Notes: generated by a model from the letters alone, not told the origin. 64,000 bases of DNA from Symbiodinium natans (GCA_905221605.1 CAJNDS010002255.1:27501-91500), one strand, 5' to 3'; shown: positions 21,810-32,266, counted from the stretch's first letter. Program-made: numbers and translations.

Positions 21810-22137
21810 TTCAGGGTTTAGGGTTTAAGGGTTGAGGGGTGTAAAAGCTTTTAGGACAACTGCCGCAACGACCGCCGGCTATCAGTGCCCCGCCCTTTTC
21901 CAATCCGGCGGTTTTCCGGAGCAGTCTCAAAACCCTTTGGTGTTTGACGGGCACGTCTCTCATTTGGGTGCTTCCTGCGGAATCGCCACGCAGTGCACTT
22001 TCTGGGCGCATAAACAAGTGACTGAAAGTAGCACGAAAGGCAACTACATGGATGGCCATTTTCAGAAGGGTCCTGCGCTTTAATGCATCCGCAATGGCGG
22101 CCTGAGCCACAAAGGCTCTTGTTCCAACCATGTTCAT
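21810..22137 (-). CDS. Coding-like fragment ending at an array
   Basis: Minus-strand frame from an ATG at 22137, basic and helical in character, with VAQAAIADALKRRTLLKMAI and KHQRVLRLLRKTAGLEKGGA. It runs to an array of about 35 bp (21810-21844), beyond which the same sort of frame continues towards 21675. The array is flanked by an 11-bp direct repeat. No family recognised; the plus strand also has an 83-codon frame. Confidence 0.35.
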
Positions 22138-22452
22138 ACATCAGATTCATCAGATGAGAGCAGATACAAGCCGAGCCCACCACGAGCTTTTCCGTAAGGA
22201 AGTGGTTTTCACTTCTCAGCAGATGCATGTCGCTTCCTGCAGGCTCGCCTCAGAGCATCTCAGCGCCAGTGAGTGAACACAGACGCTCCACACACAATCC
22301 CGGCGCGCCTGCACTGAGCGCGTGGGCCTGACGTCACGTGGTTTAGGAAGGCAGCTTGTAAGGTATTCTGGAGTGGGGGGGGGGATTGAGACCTCAAGGC
22401 ATCAAGGCAAGAAACCATGAGTCCATGCAGTTCAGGAATCACCCTAAACCCT

Positions 22453-22545
22453 AGAGCGTGCTGCAGTCCTCGGGGCTTCCCGGCGGCTGGTGCTCGGCGA
22501 GCATGGAGGCCTGGCCAGAAACCCAAGCACGGCAGCTTCATGTTT
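22453..22545 (-). CDS. Exon-like fragment with a copied edge
   Basis: The minus frame is open (LHARRAPAAGKPRGLQHAL) and ends at TCTAGGGTTTAGGG. Its last 32 bases recur at 24511-24542 with one mismatch, again next to CCCTAAA. Strand is uncertain because the GC-rich island is open both ways. Confidence 0.3.
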
Positions 22546-22649
22546 GGGTTTAGGGTTTAGCATTTTCAGGGTTTAGGGTTTGGTAGGGTTAGGGGTTTAG
22601 GGCTTGGTCGGGTTTGGTTTCAGGTTTGCGACGGTCTGGGATTTTGGGA

Positions 22650-22881
22650 GCAAAGGTTTAGGGGCTTTCTGGCTCCTCTTCGTAGGGACTTCTGGAGTTC
22701 GCGACCCTATCTGTGAAAGCGAAGCATGCACGGAGCGTGTGCTCTCACGAGCTTCTTCAGAAGGCTCTTCACTTGAGCCACGCTTGACATGTGAACGATT
22801 GCCGCCCTTCTCAAAGCCAGGGCCCTTGTTTGACTGAGTCAGCATATCGCTGACGAAGGAGTATCGTGTGGCACGGTGCAC
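22650..22881 (-). CDS. Coding-like fragment, unknown
   Basis: Minus frame of polar, Ser/Glu/Arg-rich character: SNKGPGFEKGGNRSHVKRGS, then SEEPSEEARESTRSVHASLS. It lies between TTTAGGG variants at 22545-22620 and unassigned sequence at 22900. Could encode a disordered region; no motif. Confidence 0.3.
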
Positions 22882-24510
22882 TTGAAAAAGTGCGAGTGAG
22901 CCAATAGGCTTTTCTTTGTGAGCCCCCCCATAGGCTGTTCACTATCTTGTCCCTTTAAGGGGTACAGAAAGGGAGTATTAGGCACCGAATTCCCGAATGC
23001 CCTAAACCCTAAACCCCTAAATCCTAAAACCCTCGACCCCAAACTCCAAGTAAGGTGCCTAGTTCCTTCATTCCCGATTAAGAACGATTAGGAGGGGTGC
23101 CAATGTGAGGATTCCCTGCCTCGGGCAGAAGAACCCCCGAAGTGCTCGAGTCAACCACACCTTCGCAGAGCTGAGGGAATCATATCCTTTACAGGGTTCT
23201 GAAGTATGGGGTCTTGGGTTGTATAGCGTATAGAAGGGGTATTAAGGGCCCCTTTCCAGAGCCCGTACCAAGGGACCATGCAAGAGCAGCACCTCTACTA
23301 CCCGGTAAACCCCTATAAGCTCTGTAAGGCCTAGAGACCCTGTAAAGTCGAAAGCCGCTGCAAGCCAAAAACCCTATAAACATACAAGTGCTACTTTACA
23401 CCTTGTAAACACTATAAAATTCTAAGCCCTATAAGCCCCAAGAGCCCTAAAACAAGAGCAAGCCAGGTTTGGAAGAGCATACGACGGGGGTTTTGGGTAG
23501 TTTCGATTACGACTGCATCTCTATATAGTGACTGTGGAATAAATGGGTGCCCCGTCTTGGGGGTTTGGGGGGGTTGAACTTCTTAAAGGCTGCTTTTCTT
23601 TTAAGGGGTACTGTTACAGGGTTTGGGAGGGAAACCCCAACAAAAAAAACCAACGAACACAGCACCGGACAGGTCTGGCAGCTTGGTGCGGGCCTGGACG
23701 TTGGAGCTGTGAGATCGCCTTTTCGGCGGCACGGGGCTTTGAAATGGGTGTAGGTTTAGGGTTTAGGGTTTGGGGTTTAGGGTTTCGGGTTTGGGGTTTC
23801 GGGTTTGGGGTGAAGGGTGCAAGGTTTCGGGGGATGGGAGGCTCGGGGACGCATGGGAGGTTGCCTCAGGAGTTCCGAAAATTAATGCTTTCGGGGCTCG
23901 GAGCTCACACGCAAGCCTTGAAACTATACCTTTGAACCTGTTACACCTGTATAAGCCCTCTACAAGCCCTCTAGAAGCTATGAAAACTCTTCAAACTTTG
24001 TCAGCCCTTTCGTGTGTCGGGTGATAGGAAGCCCTGTGAGCTCTTAAAACCCCTTAAATTTCAACCCTAAACACTTAAGACTCTTAAACCCCTTAAACCC
24101 CTTGAATCCCCGGATCTCTCTAAGCCCCTTGAGACCTGACCCTCCACCCTCCACCCTAAACCCCCCCCCATAAACCCCCTAAACCCTGAAGCCCAAACCC
24201 TAAACGCCCACCTAAGCGGGCCCATAGGGTCCATCTCTGGTATGATGAACCCATATAGGAGCTCCAGAACCTCCCCTAGTAGGGTTTAGGGTTGAGGGTA
24301 CCTGGTCCTATTTCGATGGCAGCAGGGGTATGTACACGGAATACACGAGCCCTGACAGAGGAACTCGCAAAATGTGTGCCCCAAATTCTTGGAACCCCAC
24401 CATCTAACCATCTCTGGGTTAGGCTTTAAACCATTAACCACGTGCACCCAACACCCTAAACCCTGACACCCGAAAACCCTAAACCCCAACACCCCAACAC
24501 CCTAAACCCT

Positions 24511-24542
24511 AGAGCGTGCTGCAGTTCTCGGGGCTTCCCGGC
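24511..24542. repeat. Copied 32-bp exon-edge fragment
   Basis: AGAGCGTGCTGCAGTTCTCG and the following 12 bases match 22453-22484 with one substitution. Both copies are preceded by CCTAAACCCT. Here the match ends and decayed repeats resume. Confidence 0.7.
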
Positions 24543-24893
24543 ACCTTAAACCCAGAAGCCCTACATCCACAAAACCCTCCCCCAGAACCCCTGCACCCCA
24601 AAACCCTAAATGCTGTAAAGCCCGACTCCCAAACCCATCCTGACCATCAAATTTCAAACTCTAAACTCTGAACGCCATGCCATAAACACCCTAAACACCC
24701 TAAACACCCCAAACCATAAAAAGCCCTAACACCCTAGAACCCTAAACGCCCCAACACCCCAAAACGCCCTAAACCCCCGAAGCACCCTAAACTCTAAAGC
24801 CCGACTAAAGCCCTATCCGTTCGCTATACCCACACCCAACCACCCTAAAACCTGAAACGCCCTAACACCCTAAACACGGTAGACACACTAAAC

Positions 24894-24995
24894 TTGGGAT
24901 GCTCCCCCTTATACAAACAGTCCTTCATAGGGATTATAGTACCCCCCTACTATCATCCCGATTAAGGACTGTTAGTATCAGGGGGAATATCCCAA
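24894..24995. mobile_element. Small TIR element, family B, complete copy
   Basis: TTGGGATGCTCCCCCTTATA at the left and the inverted TTGGGATATTCCCCCTGATAC at the right, with inner GACTGTTAGTAT/ACAAACAGTCC also inverted. 102 bp; the best reference copy of the family. Confidence 0.8.
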
Positions 24996-25189
24996 CCCTA
25001 AACCCTAATTAAACCCTACACCCTAAACCCTAAACCCTAAACCCTAAGCCCTAAGCCCTAAACCCCAAACCCCCATTTATTTCGCTTTAACCCACCCCCA
25101 GGGTTCGGACGCTCTCACGCTCCCGACGTCGGGCGTCGGAGATAGGCAGAATCGGCCTGGGAGCCCCATAATAAGTTATGGGGCTTAGG

Positions 25190-26470
25190 GTTCAGGGTTG
25201 AGGGTCTTCTGGAGGTTTTTGAAGGTTTTCAGGGTTTCGAGGCTGTTATAGGGTTCTAGGGCTTATACGAAGGAATAGGGCTTACGGTTCGTAAGCTTTA
25301 TAGCAGGATTGATATAGGGTTTATAAAGTTTGTAGGCGTTTATAGGGTTTCTAGGGTATATGGGCTTGTATGGGGTTTCTAAGGCTTGTAGGGTTTATAG
25401 GAGTTACACGGTTGATGGGGTTTGTAGGGTTAATAGGGTTAATCGGATTGATAGGATTCAGGGTTTAGGGCCCTACCCGCGGACCGATTGGGGCACTTGC
25501 CCAGCCAGTCCAGCCGGCAGCAATGCCTCACGTTCATTGCTTGCCGCTCTTGGGCTGGTTCAAGTGGTCAATTCACAGGGCTTTGGGTTCAGGGCGTTTA
25601 GGGTTTAGGTTACTTCGCTTTGAATGGCGAGTGACATGGACACCATTTTGTAACATGGCCAGGCTAAACCCTAAACCTAAACCCTAAACCCTGTATGATT
25701 CAGATTGCCCACGCCGTTCGTGCCTCTGCGCTCGCGTTCGTCGCCTCAGCTGCGGTCATTCACCATGCTGGCTTATGCACTGGACATGTGGGCCCCAAAC
25801 CCTAAATCCTAAACTCTTAACCCTAACCCTAAACCCCCTAAACCCCTAAACCCTAAATCCTAAACCCTAAACCTCTAAACCCTAAAGCCTTCTGGGCTCG
25901 GATCACGGATGGCAATGGAACCCTTGCCAGCAGACTCTCCGCACTTTTCCGCTCCGCCATTCGACGCGTTGAGCCCATCTACTCTACTCGAGGGGCCTAG
26001 CTCTTTCGAATGGGGATTTCGGGTAGTGTAGACTCTGTGTGTATATATATATATATGATATATGTACACTTTTACGTATGTATGCTGCTTCCTCTTATTG
26101 CTCTCGCATCTTCTTTCGTATTCTGAGTACTATTCTTATTCTTATTCTTGCAAGTCATTTTCTTCTTATGGTTACTGACTATCCGAATTATTCGCCAGCC
26201 CCTGCATTACAAGTCCATCGTGCTTGCGCCGAGGGCAGGCATTGTGCAATTCTCGATGTCCTTGCCTCAGTCGTTGTTAAGCTTGGGGGCTTGATGTAGG
26301 GTTCTTTAGGGTTTTGCCTGTAGGGCTCTAGGGTTTTGGGGCTTTAGGGTTGGGGTTTAGGGAGCTTAGCTTCAGGGTCTTGGGTTTTTGGTTCCCGGGG
26401 TTTTGGGTGTAGGGCTTTAGGGTTTTGGGGGATTGGGGTTCTGCAGGGCCTTGGGGTCAAGGGTATCACC
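25190..26470. other. GGGTTTATAG and TTTAGGG variants, AT patch
   Basis: Decayed G-strand repeats at 25190-25465 and 26300-26470, CCCTAAA at 25665-25695 and 25795-25885, a TA patch at 26040-26058. The 26060-26290 plus frame (pyrimidine-rich DNA) is weak; unique islands at 25480-25590 and 25700-25790 show no firm exon. Confidence 0.5.
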
Positions 26471-26817
26471 CATACTCTATCAAGCTTTAAAGGCCTTTAG
26501 GAAGCATGCCGCCTTACGCTCATACGCAAGTAGCTCAACTACTTTAACTTCGCACGGTTGCTGCCACAAGGCCTGAACTCCAATGCCCTAAACACTAGAC
26601 CGTTAACATACACATAAATAAATAAGTATGAACAAATAAGAATATAACTATATATATATATATATGAGCATATATATATATATATGTATATGTATATGTA
26701 TGTATGTGTACATACAAAAAAACACAAACCCTACTGTAAACCCAAAATACACCCTACACCCTACACCCTAAACCCTAAACCCCAAGCCCATGAGCTCTCA
26801 GCCCCAAAGGCCCAGAA

Positions 26818-26941
26818 TCCCATGAACCCCATGCCAGCCATGCGGCACTTCCCGAAGAAGTGGGAGTGGCTCGGGTTCACCTGCAGTGAAGCCACGCTGA
26901 TCCCCATCGTCGCTAGAAGCCCCTGGATAGGACTTGAATTC
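26818..26941 (+). CDS. Exon-like island, product unknown
   Basis: Plus frame MRHFPKKWEWLGFTCSEATL then IPIVARSPWIG between CCCTAAA-type arrays. Rich in Trp and balanced, so likely real coding DNA. Borders are not certain; a heptamer-like start (AACCCCATGCC) blurs the left edge. Confidence 0.4.
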
Positions 26942-27004
26942 CTAAACCCTAAACCATACACCCCAAACCCTAAACCCTAAGCCCTAACCCCTAAACCCTA
27001 ATTC

Positions 27005-27072
27005 TTACACCCTAAACCCTAAACCCTAAACCCTAAACCCTAAACCCTAAACCCTAAACCCTAAACCCTAAA
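27005..27072. repeat. Telomere-like array, CCCTAAA orientation
   Basis: About nine heptamers. On the minus strand its first GT forms the putative donor of the adjacent exon (27075-27175). Confidence 0.95.
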
Positions 27073-27074
27073 AC

Positions 27075-27175
27075 CTCCACCTTGTCCGACCCGAGGCGGC
27101 TCTCGACGGCGCGCAGGAGCATGGCAGCCACCTTTGGCGCGGTGGTCTTCGCATCGGCGTGGTTCCTTGGGAGTT
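27075..27175 (-). CDS. Exon with telomere-like donor
   Basis: On the minus strand CTCCCAAG acceptor, 101 bases reading NHADAKTTAPKVAAMLLRAV then ESRLGSDKVE, then GTTTTAGGGTTTAGGG. The upstream side in coding sense is CCCTAAA-type (27185-27235). Strong coding character, helical. Family not recognised. Confidence 0.55.
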
Positions 27176-27651
27176 GAATTCAAGATTTAGGGCTTAGGGC
27201 TTTGGGCTTAGGGTTTAGGGTTTAGGGCTTAAGGAATATTGATTGTTTTGGGAGTTCTACGGGCTCAAAGATAAGGAAGATCAATTATGTGGGAATCTTA
27301 GGGAATATTCGGGAAGATTGGGGAAGGTTAGGGAATGCTGGCGAATATTGGGAAAGGGGAATGTAGGGCCTACGGTTTCAAGGTTCAGGGATTTAGGGAT
27401 TTAGGGCGCTTTAAGGGGTGAGATTTGAAGTTTACAGGCTTTGAAATGTAGGGCTTAAGGGCTAAGGGTTCAAAGCCCCTTTCTCCCTTACCCCCTTACA
27501 AAATCAAATGGCCGTCTGATAACGACACCCTGAACCCTAAACCTTAAACCCAAACCCCAGACCCTACACTCCTCTTAATGCATATGAGCGGTCGAGGTCT
27601 TCACGAGACCCGAAACCCGAAACCCTAAACCCTAAACCCTAAACCCTGCAG

Positions 27652-27793
27652 GAAGGTGCCTCTAGCTTGGAACATTCCTTTCCCACCACACTTCGTGGGC
27701 GCGAGCAGGATCCCAGCCCAGGCTCTGTCGGATGGACGTCAGCAAGGCATACGGCTTCGTGATGTCCTTGACGCAGTCCTGTCCTCAGCTGAG
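27652..27793 (+). CDS. Exon with array-derived acceptor and donor
   Basis: Plus strand: CCCTAAACCCTGCAG acceptor formed at the end of a CCCTAAA array, 142 bases reading KVPLAWNIPFPPHFVGASRI and PAQALSDGRQQGIRLRDVLD then AVLSSAE, ending exactly at GTTTAGGGTTTAGGG. The in-phase alternative frame stops within the exon. This is the clearest example of both splice signals lying in telomere-like DNA. Function unknown. Confidence 0.6.
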
Positions 27794-28676
27794 GTTTAGG
27801 GTTTAGGGTTTAGGGTTTAGGGTGTCAGGGTTCAGGGTTTAGGGTTTAAGGTTTAAAGTTTAGGGTTTAGGGAACCCACTTTTCAGGGTTCAGGGTTGTA
27901 GGGTGTAGGTATCATGTCTGCTTTTGGTGCCCTTCTATTTGAACCCACCTCTGCTAAGGATCCTGCTCTTGGAGCCCCTACTACGGATCAGAGGTTGGAG
28001 GTTTCTTAGGGCGCCCTTCCTCTGCCAAGTGGGTGATAGAGCCACTGTTTCGGGATCAGAAGCTAGAACTTACAGTCTTTATGCACCCTTTACCACATGG
28101 CGATAGCAAGTGGGCATGTCACAAGCAGCAGGCCACCCAAATAGACGCCCCCGTGCCCCCCCCCCCCACCAACAACAAACAAGAAACCAATCTTACCGGA
28201 CCCCCACCCCACCTCAAAGAAAACGCTACCCGCGATCTTTGGAAAGCCTCAAGAATAGTCATAATCACAACAGTGATATGTGTTACTATGCTTGTCATGA
28301 TTCTTGTTACTATTGATTAGTTTATTACTATGTTAAGATTCTGAAAAAACAACAAAAAACTCCCAAACATTGCCTAGTCTCGGTCCTTGGTGCAGCACGC
28401 TGCCGCATCGACCTGAAGCTCGTTCCTCGGCTCCCGGGTTGGATTCTCAGGGGCTATGGGGGCTATGGGGAGGGTTTAGGGTTTAGGGTTTCGGGTTTCG
28501 GGTTTAGGGGGCTATGGGGGCTATGGGGGGCTATGGGGGGCGGGGTACGGGGGGCTATGGGGGCCTATAGGGGCCTATGGGGGCTATGGGTTCTGGGGAG
28601 AAGAAAACCATCCCCCACACGCCCCCGCCACCCCCAAACACTCGCACCACACACGCACCATACACGCATCGCACAC

Positions 28677-29242
28677 CTGCAAAGCTGTGGTGCCCTTACG
28701 CTCCTTGATGGAAATCTGTTGGGGGACGGGGGGGGGAGGAGGTGAGCCAAAAGTGGTGAGTCCGAGATTCAAGAACTGCTCTAACCCCTAAACCCTAAAC
28801 CCTAAACCCTAAACCTTAAACCCTAAACCCTAAACCCTAAACCTTAGTCCAAGATTCAAGAACTGCTCCACTCCATTCTCCGTCACGATGGCGCCCACCT
28901 TGTCAAGAAGGCAAGCTCCGACCTCCTCCTTCTCGTTGGCAGGCCTCGCCTGGGAAGTTTAGGGTTTAGGGTTTAGGATTTAGGGTTTAGGGCGTTCTCT
29001 AACTTGGAATCCCTTGTTTGGGGGAACCTACTTACAAGGTGCCGGATCAGTGACCCCCCAAAGAAGGGAACCTAGTTTAGAGAGCGGCCCACCTTGAGGA
29101 AGTCGCCCGTGAAGAAGTTGTTCTCAAAATCGCCGGCGATGATCCTCGCAACCATTGCGGGCAAGGTGGGCTCTGCTGGGCTGTCAGCAGCAGCCAGCAG
29201 CAGGGAGCACAGGGAAAGCAGCCATGCGAAGGAAGACCCCAT
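28677..29242 (-). CDS. Predicted secreted protein gene, multi-exon, array-interrupted
   Basis: Exon 1 is 29093-29242 (50 codons, phase 0): an ATG followed by a classic signal peptide, MGSSFAWLLSLCSLLLAAAD, then MVARIIAGDFENNFFTGDFL, and a CTCAAG|GTGGGC donor. Intron 1 (28950-29092) holds a family G element and a CCCTAAA array and ends TTCCCAG. Exon 2 starts at 28949 reading ANEKEEVGACLLDKVGAIVT then ENGVEQFLNLGL. There a telomere-like array intervenes (28782-28845), flanked by a 23-nt direct repeat. In the second copy the same frame resumes as LTTFGSPPPPPVPQQISIKE then RKGTTALQ, followed by GTGTGCG at 28676. Later exons are not found. The family is unknown; secretion or a membrane role is inferred from the signal peptide. 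How the array is removed is unclear. Confidence 0.65.
28782..28845. mobile_element. Telomere-like insertion flanked by direct repeats
   Basis: Sixty-four bp of CCCTAAA heptamers with two variants. The flanks 28759-28781 and 28846-28868 are the same 23 bases with one mismatch (AGTCC[G/A]AGATTC then AAGAACTGCTC). On the coding (minus) strand the insert spans AAG|GTTTAGGG to GGGGTTAG, so it carries GT and AG ends. Copy spacing is 87 bp, a multiple of three. Confidence 0.75.
28995..29084. mobile_element. Small TIR element, family G, intronic
   Basis: Left TTCTCTAACTTGGAATCCC and right GGGAACCTAGTTTAGAGAG are imperfect inverted ends. It begins 8 bases after the exon 1 donor of the secreted-protein gene in coding sense and fills most of intron 1. 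Confidence 0.6.
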
Positions 29243-29437
29243 GGCGTCGCGCAGGGAGAGGTGGGGTTGAAGGTTTCGAGCCCTGAAACGGCTGTTGGCA
29301 GGCCCGCAGCCAAGAGAGTTCTTGCCATGAATCATAGACAGAAACTGCGGCAACCCCAAAGCCTTAACCCGAAACCATGCAAACGAACCCTAGAACCCAA
29401 AAGCCCACGACCCGGCGACCCTCCTGAAACCTGTAGC

Positions 29438-29577
29438 CTACGATTTGCTTAAGAACTCCCCCAAAGCATGAATTGCTCTTGATTGCTTGGGGGTTCCAAA
29501 GCAAAAAATATTCTTCCTTGTAAGGGTAATGTAGAGATTATTGTTCATTATTCTTGTGGGGGTTCTTAAGCATATAA
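29438..29577. mobile_element. Small TIR element, family C copy 3
   Basis: ACGATTTGCTTAAGAACTCC at the left and GGGGGTTCTTAAGCATATAA at the right, with the family's CTTGTAAGGGTAAT block. Immediately followed by CCCTAAGCCC heptamers. Confidence 0.75.
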
Positions 29578-29579
29578 CC

Positions 29580-30790
29580 CCTAAGCCCTAAGCCCTAAAC
29601 CCTAAACCCTAAGCCCTAAACCCTAAACCCTAAGCCCTAAACCCTCAAGAAACAGGCTCAGGTTTGGCACCTCCTTTGTGCGTCGAGTCGAGCTTGATGA
29701 GCCCTCTACACCTCAACGCAGGGGGAGCCGCGGCTTGCGCGGCTAAGGACCAGACCCGGAATGCTGGGTTTAGGGTTTAGGGTGTAGGGTTTAGGGTTTA
29801 TAGGGTTTAGGGTTTTTAGGGTTTAGGGTTTAGGGCTTCACCCTCAGGCCACTCCGCTTGGAGGAAGTACTTCCCCTTTTCGGGTGGCCCCCCCGCCTTG
29901 ATCAGGAATCCCAACATTTAACAGGTATGCCAAAGGGGATCCTAATTAGAAGTCCTTCCGCAAGAGGTGCGGGAACCCTACCACAAAGCTCCACGCAAAG
30001 GCCCCAATGTTTAGGAATCCCACCACCACCGGCACCTTTTGCTGGGGGCTGGGGGACCCCACTAAGTGGGGTCTTAAGCCCTAAACCCTACTAAACCCTA
30101 AACCCTGCTAAACCCTAAGCCCGAAACCCTATACCCTAAACCCTAAACTAGCCGAGCAGCTCTCCGGGCGCCCGCGGTCCAACGGACTTGTGGGGCTTGC
30201 CGGGAGCCGTGTAGTCGGGGCCTTGAACGGGAGCTGGGCGCCGACCCTACATGGGAGGGCTTTATGGCGTTTGTGGGGGGGTTTATAGGGTGTTATAGAG
30301 TGTTCTAGGGGTTTAATGGGTTTTATAGGGTGTTATGGGGGTTTATAGGGTTTCATACGGTGTTATAGGGTCGACCCCACATGGGAGGGCTTTGGGTTTA
30401 GGGAGGCTGACAGGGGTTTTATAGCTTGTTTTAGGGTTGATGTTACAGGGCTTCGTAGGGTGCTATAGGGTTTTATCGGGTGTTTTAGGGTTTTGTAGGG
30501 CGGTATAGGGTTGTATGGGTTTTTACAGGGCTTATAGGGTATATAGGTCTTATGGGGTTTACAGGGTACAGGTTTGTAGGGTTTTGTTCCTAGCCTTTCC
30601 CCCCTTATAAACGTCCGCCACGATAGGATTTCCCATAAGTACGACCAGGACGCCACAAAGGGACACCAACCAAGAACAATCCCCCCAAAGCTGCACCCTG
30701 AGCCCAGACCCCAGCCCGGATCTGTGGCCGAAGGTTCATGCATCAGCCTGCCGTTCTCTCATGTTCCGGACCCTCAACCCCCTAAGCCCG
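29580..30790. other. Arrays and decayed GGGTTTTATAG repeats
   Basis: CCCTAAA/CCCTAAG at 29580-29645, TTTAGGG at 29765-29845, CCCTAAA at 30080-30150, decayed G-strand repeats with a GTGTTATAGGG unit at 30240-30590. Islands at 29650-29760 and 30155-30240 are GC-rich but without firm exon borders. The sequence GACCCTACATGGGAGGGCTTT recurs at 30242 and 30373. Confidence 0.5.
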
Positions 30791-30813
30791 AAACCCTAGT
30801 AAAGGTTTAGCGG

Positions 30814-31005
30814 GTGGCTCAGGCCTCTGACAATAAAGATGCTTTCCTGGTTGAGGCTGCGACCGGATCCTGGATGAATTCCCAGGCTCTTGGCCTCTGG
30901 GGCAGTCCTGTCGACTTGCATGAGGTGTATCCCGGTCTCACACCTGGATTACACATCTTGCAGCTTGGCGATTCAGAGTTCGATGGCCGGCACAGCATGC
31001 CCTAG
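30814..31005 (+). CDS. Coding-like fragment, probable terminal exon
   Basis: Plus frame: DNKDAFLVEAATGSWMNSQA, then LGLWGSPVDLHEVYPGLTPG and LHILQLGDSEFDGRHSMP, ending in a TAG. Composition is clearly protein-like. The start is unresolved (an upstream acceptor could be GTTTAG at 30808). No family recognised. Confidence 0.45.
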   Translation: MAQASDNKDAFLVEAATGSWMNSQALGLWGSPVDLHEVYPGLTPGLHILQLGDSEFDGRHSMP

Positions 31006-31340
31006 TCCCTCATAAACCCGAAACCCGAAATCCCCCAAACCCACCCTCGTCATTGCAGCAGCAAGCGGGTGATTCCTCGTGAGACGGAGCTTCCCAGCTC
31101 AGGAAGCGGTGGTGCCTTGGGAAAGTCGGGAAAGTGTCTTGTTGCTTGGCAACCGCTTCCTCTCACCTAACTAGCTCCTAGTAGGGGCTTAGAGAATTAG
31201 GGTCCCCTCTCTCTATATACGACAGTATGTACAATAACGAGCGCATATAATATTCGCCTCGGCTTCCTGCCGAGAAGCGTCTGGAACAAGCAGACCCGGA
31301 TCGGGCCTCCCTTCCCCCGCATACGAGATTTTCTGACGCC

Positions 31341-31341
<1 letters not shown>

Positions 31342-31388
<47 letters not shown>
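31342..31388. repeat. Poly-C tract (47)
   Basis: Run of 47 C, the longest homopolymer in the window. The poly-Gly frame over it is an artefact. The flanking Arg/Lys-rich frame is not supported. Confidence 0.95.
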
Positions 31389-31499
31389 TTCTTTGACCCC
31401 TCTGCCCTTCCTCCCCTTTTTTTGCGAAACCCTCTTTCCTCCTTTCCTGTCCTGGGGCCGGCCCGGCTGCCGAGGCGGCGCGCGCAAGCGTTTACAATT

Positions 31500-31725
31500 A
31501 TAGATGTATATATTTCTAGATTCTAATGATGTGCATAAATAAGAAGATGAAAAACTAAAACAAAAATAGATTTAAAAAACATAAATACATAAATACAGAA
31601 ATACATAAATAAATAATTCATAAACACATAAATACATAAATAAACGAAGAAAGAAAGAAATATGTACATACATAAACATATATTCACATATCTATATTTA
31701 TACATACATGCACACATATAGTTCC
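31500..31725. repeat. AT-rich ATAAATACATA low-complexity DNA
   Basis: Repeats of ACATAAATAC, AAATAAAT and TATA. Frames rich in Tyr/Phe/Cys are artefacts. Confidence 0.85.
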
Positions 31726-31844
31726 CATAAACAGTTATATAGGGGGATATGAGAGCCTTTAAGCCCTAGTCCCCTGTCCCAGCCTCAGGGGACTCGGACG
31801 AAACCGATAGCCCCAGCGCCTTGCAGGTTCGACATTTCCCGGGT

Positions 31845-32010
31845 CTGTTTAGGGTTTAGGGTTTATTTAGGGTTGTTCATTAGAGCTTGGGGTTTATATA
31901 GGGTTAAGGGCTTATTTAGCGTTTAGGGTTATTTAGGGTTTATGTCGGGTTTTCTAGTGTCTATGTAGGGTTTACAGGGTTTGCAGTTAGGGTTTATAGG
32001 GTTTCTTGGG
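31845..32010. repeat. Decayed TTTAGGG array
   Basis: TTTAGGG with TTATTTAGG and TTTATAGGG variants. Followed by unassigned unique sequence to about 32260. Confidence 0.8.
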
Positions 32011-32266
32011 GCTTGACCTCTGGGTCGTGGAACTTTGTATTCGCTGCTTTTTTGGCTTGTGGTGCCTGTTATCCTATGACCGTTCTGGGCTCCCTATGTG
32101 CTCCTGTACCGCGTGCCAAGAATAGCGCGTAAGTTTTAGGGACCCCCAATCGGCCTAACATACGTAATATCAACATCTTCACACAAGGCCATGCCGTAAT
32201 CATCCCTCAACAGCACAAAAGAAACAACAGGACGGTCCCCCAAAGAAGTGTCCGCGGCGGTGTCTC

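Larger units (their letters stand above)
22985..25100. other. Mixed telomere-like variants, few genes visible
   Basis: CCCTAAA at 23000, GGGTTTGGGG variants at 23750-23820, decayed CCCTTAAAC at 24040-24200, TTTAGGG at 24280, then a long decayed CCCTAAACACC/CCCCAACACC block at 24430-24890 and a CCCTAAA array at 25000-25075. Unique pieces at 23080-23540 and 23830-24030 give only weak frames. Confidence 0.5.

Noticed and set aside
28741-28757. Spliced-leader relic (TTTTGGCTCA on the minus strand)
   Set aside because: Only ten bases match and it lies inside a frame that continues the exon, not upstream of a gene.
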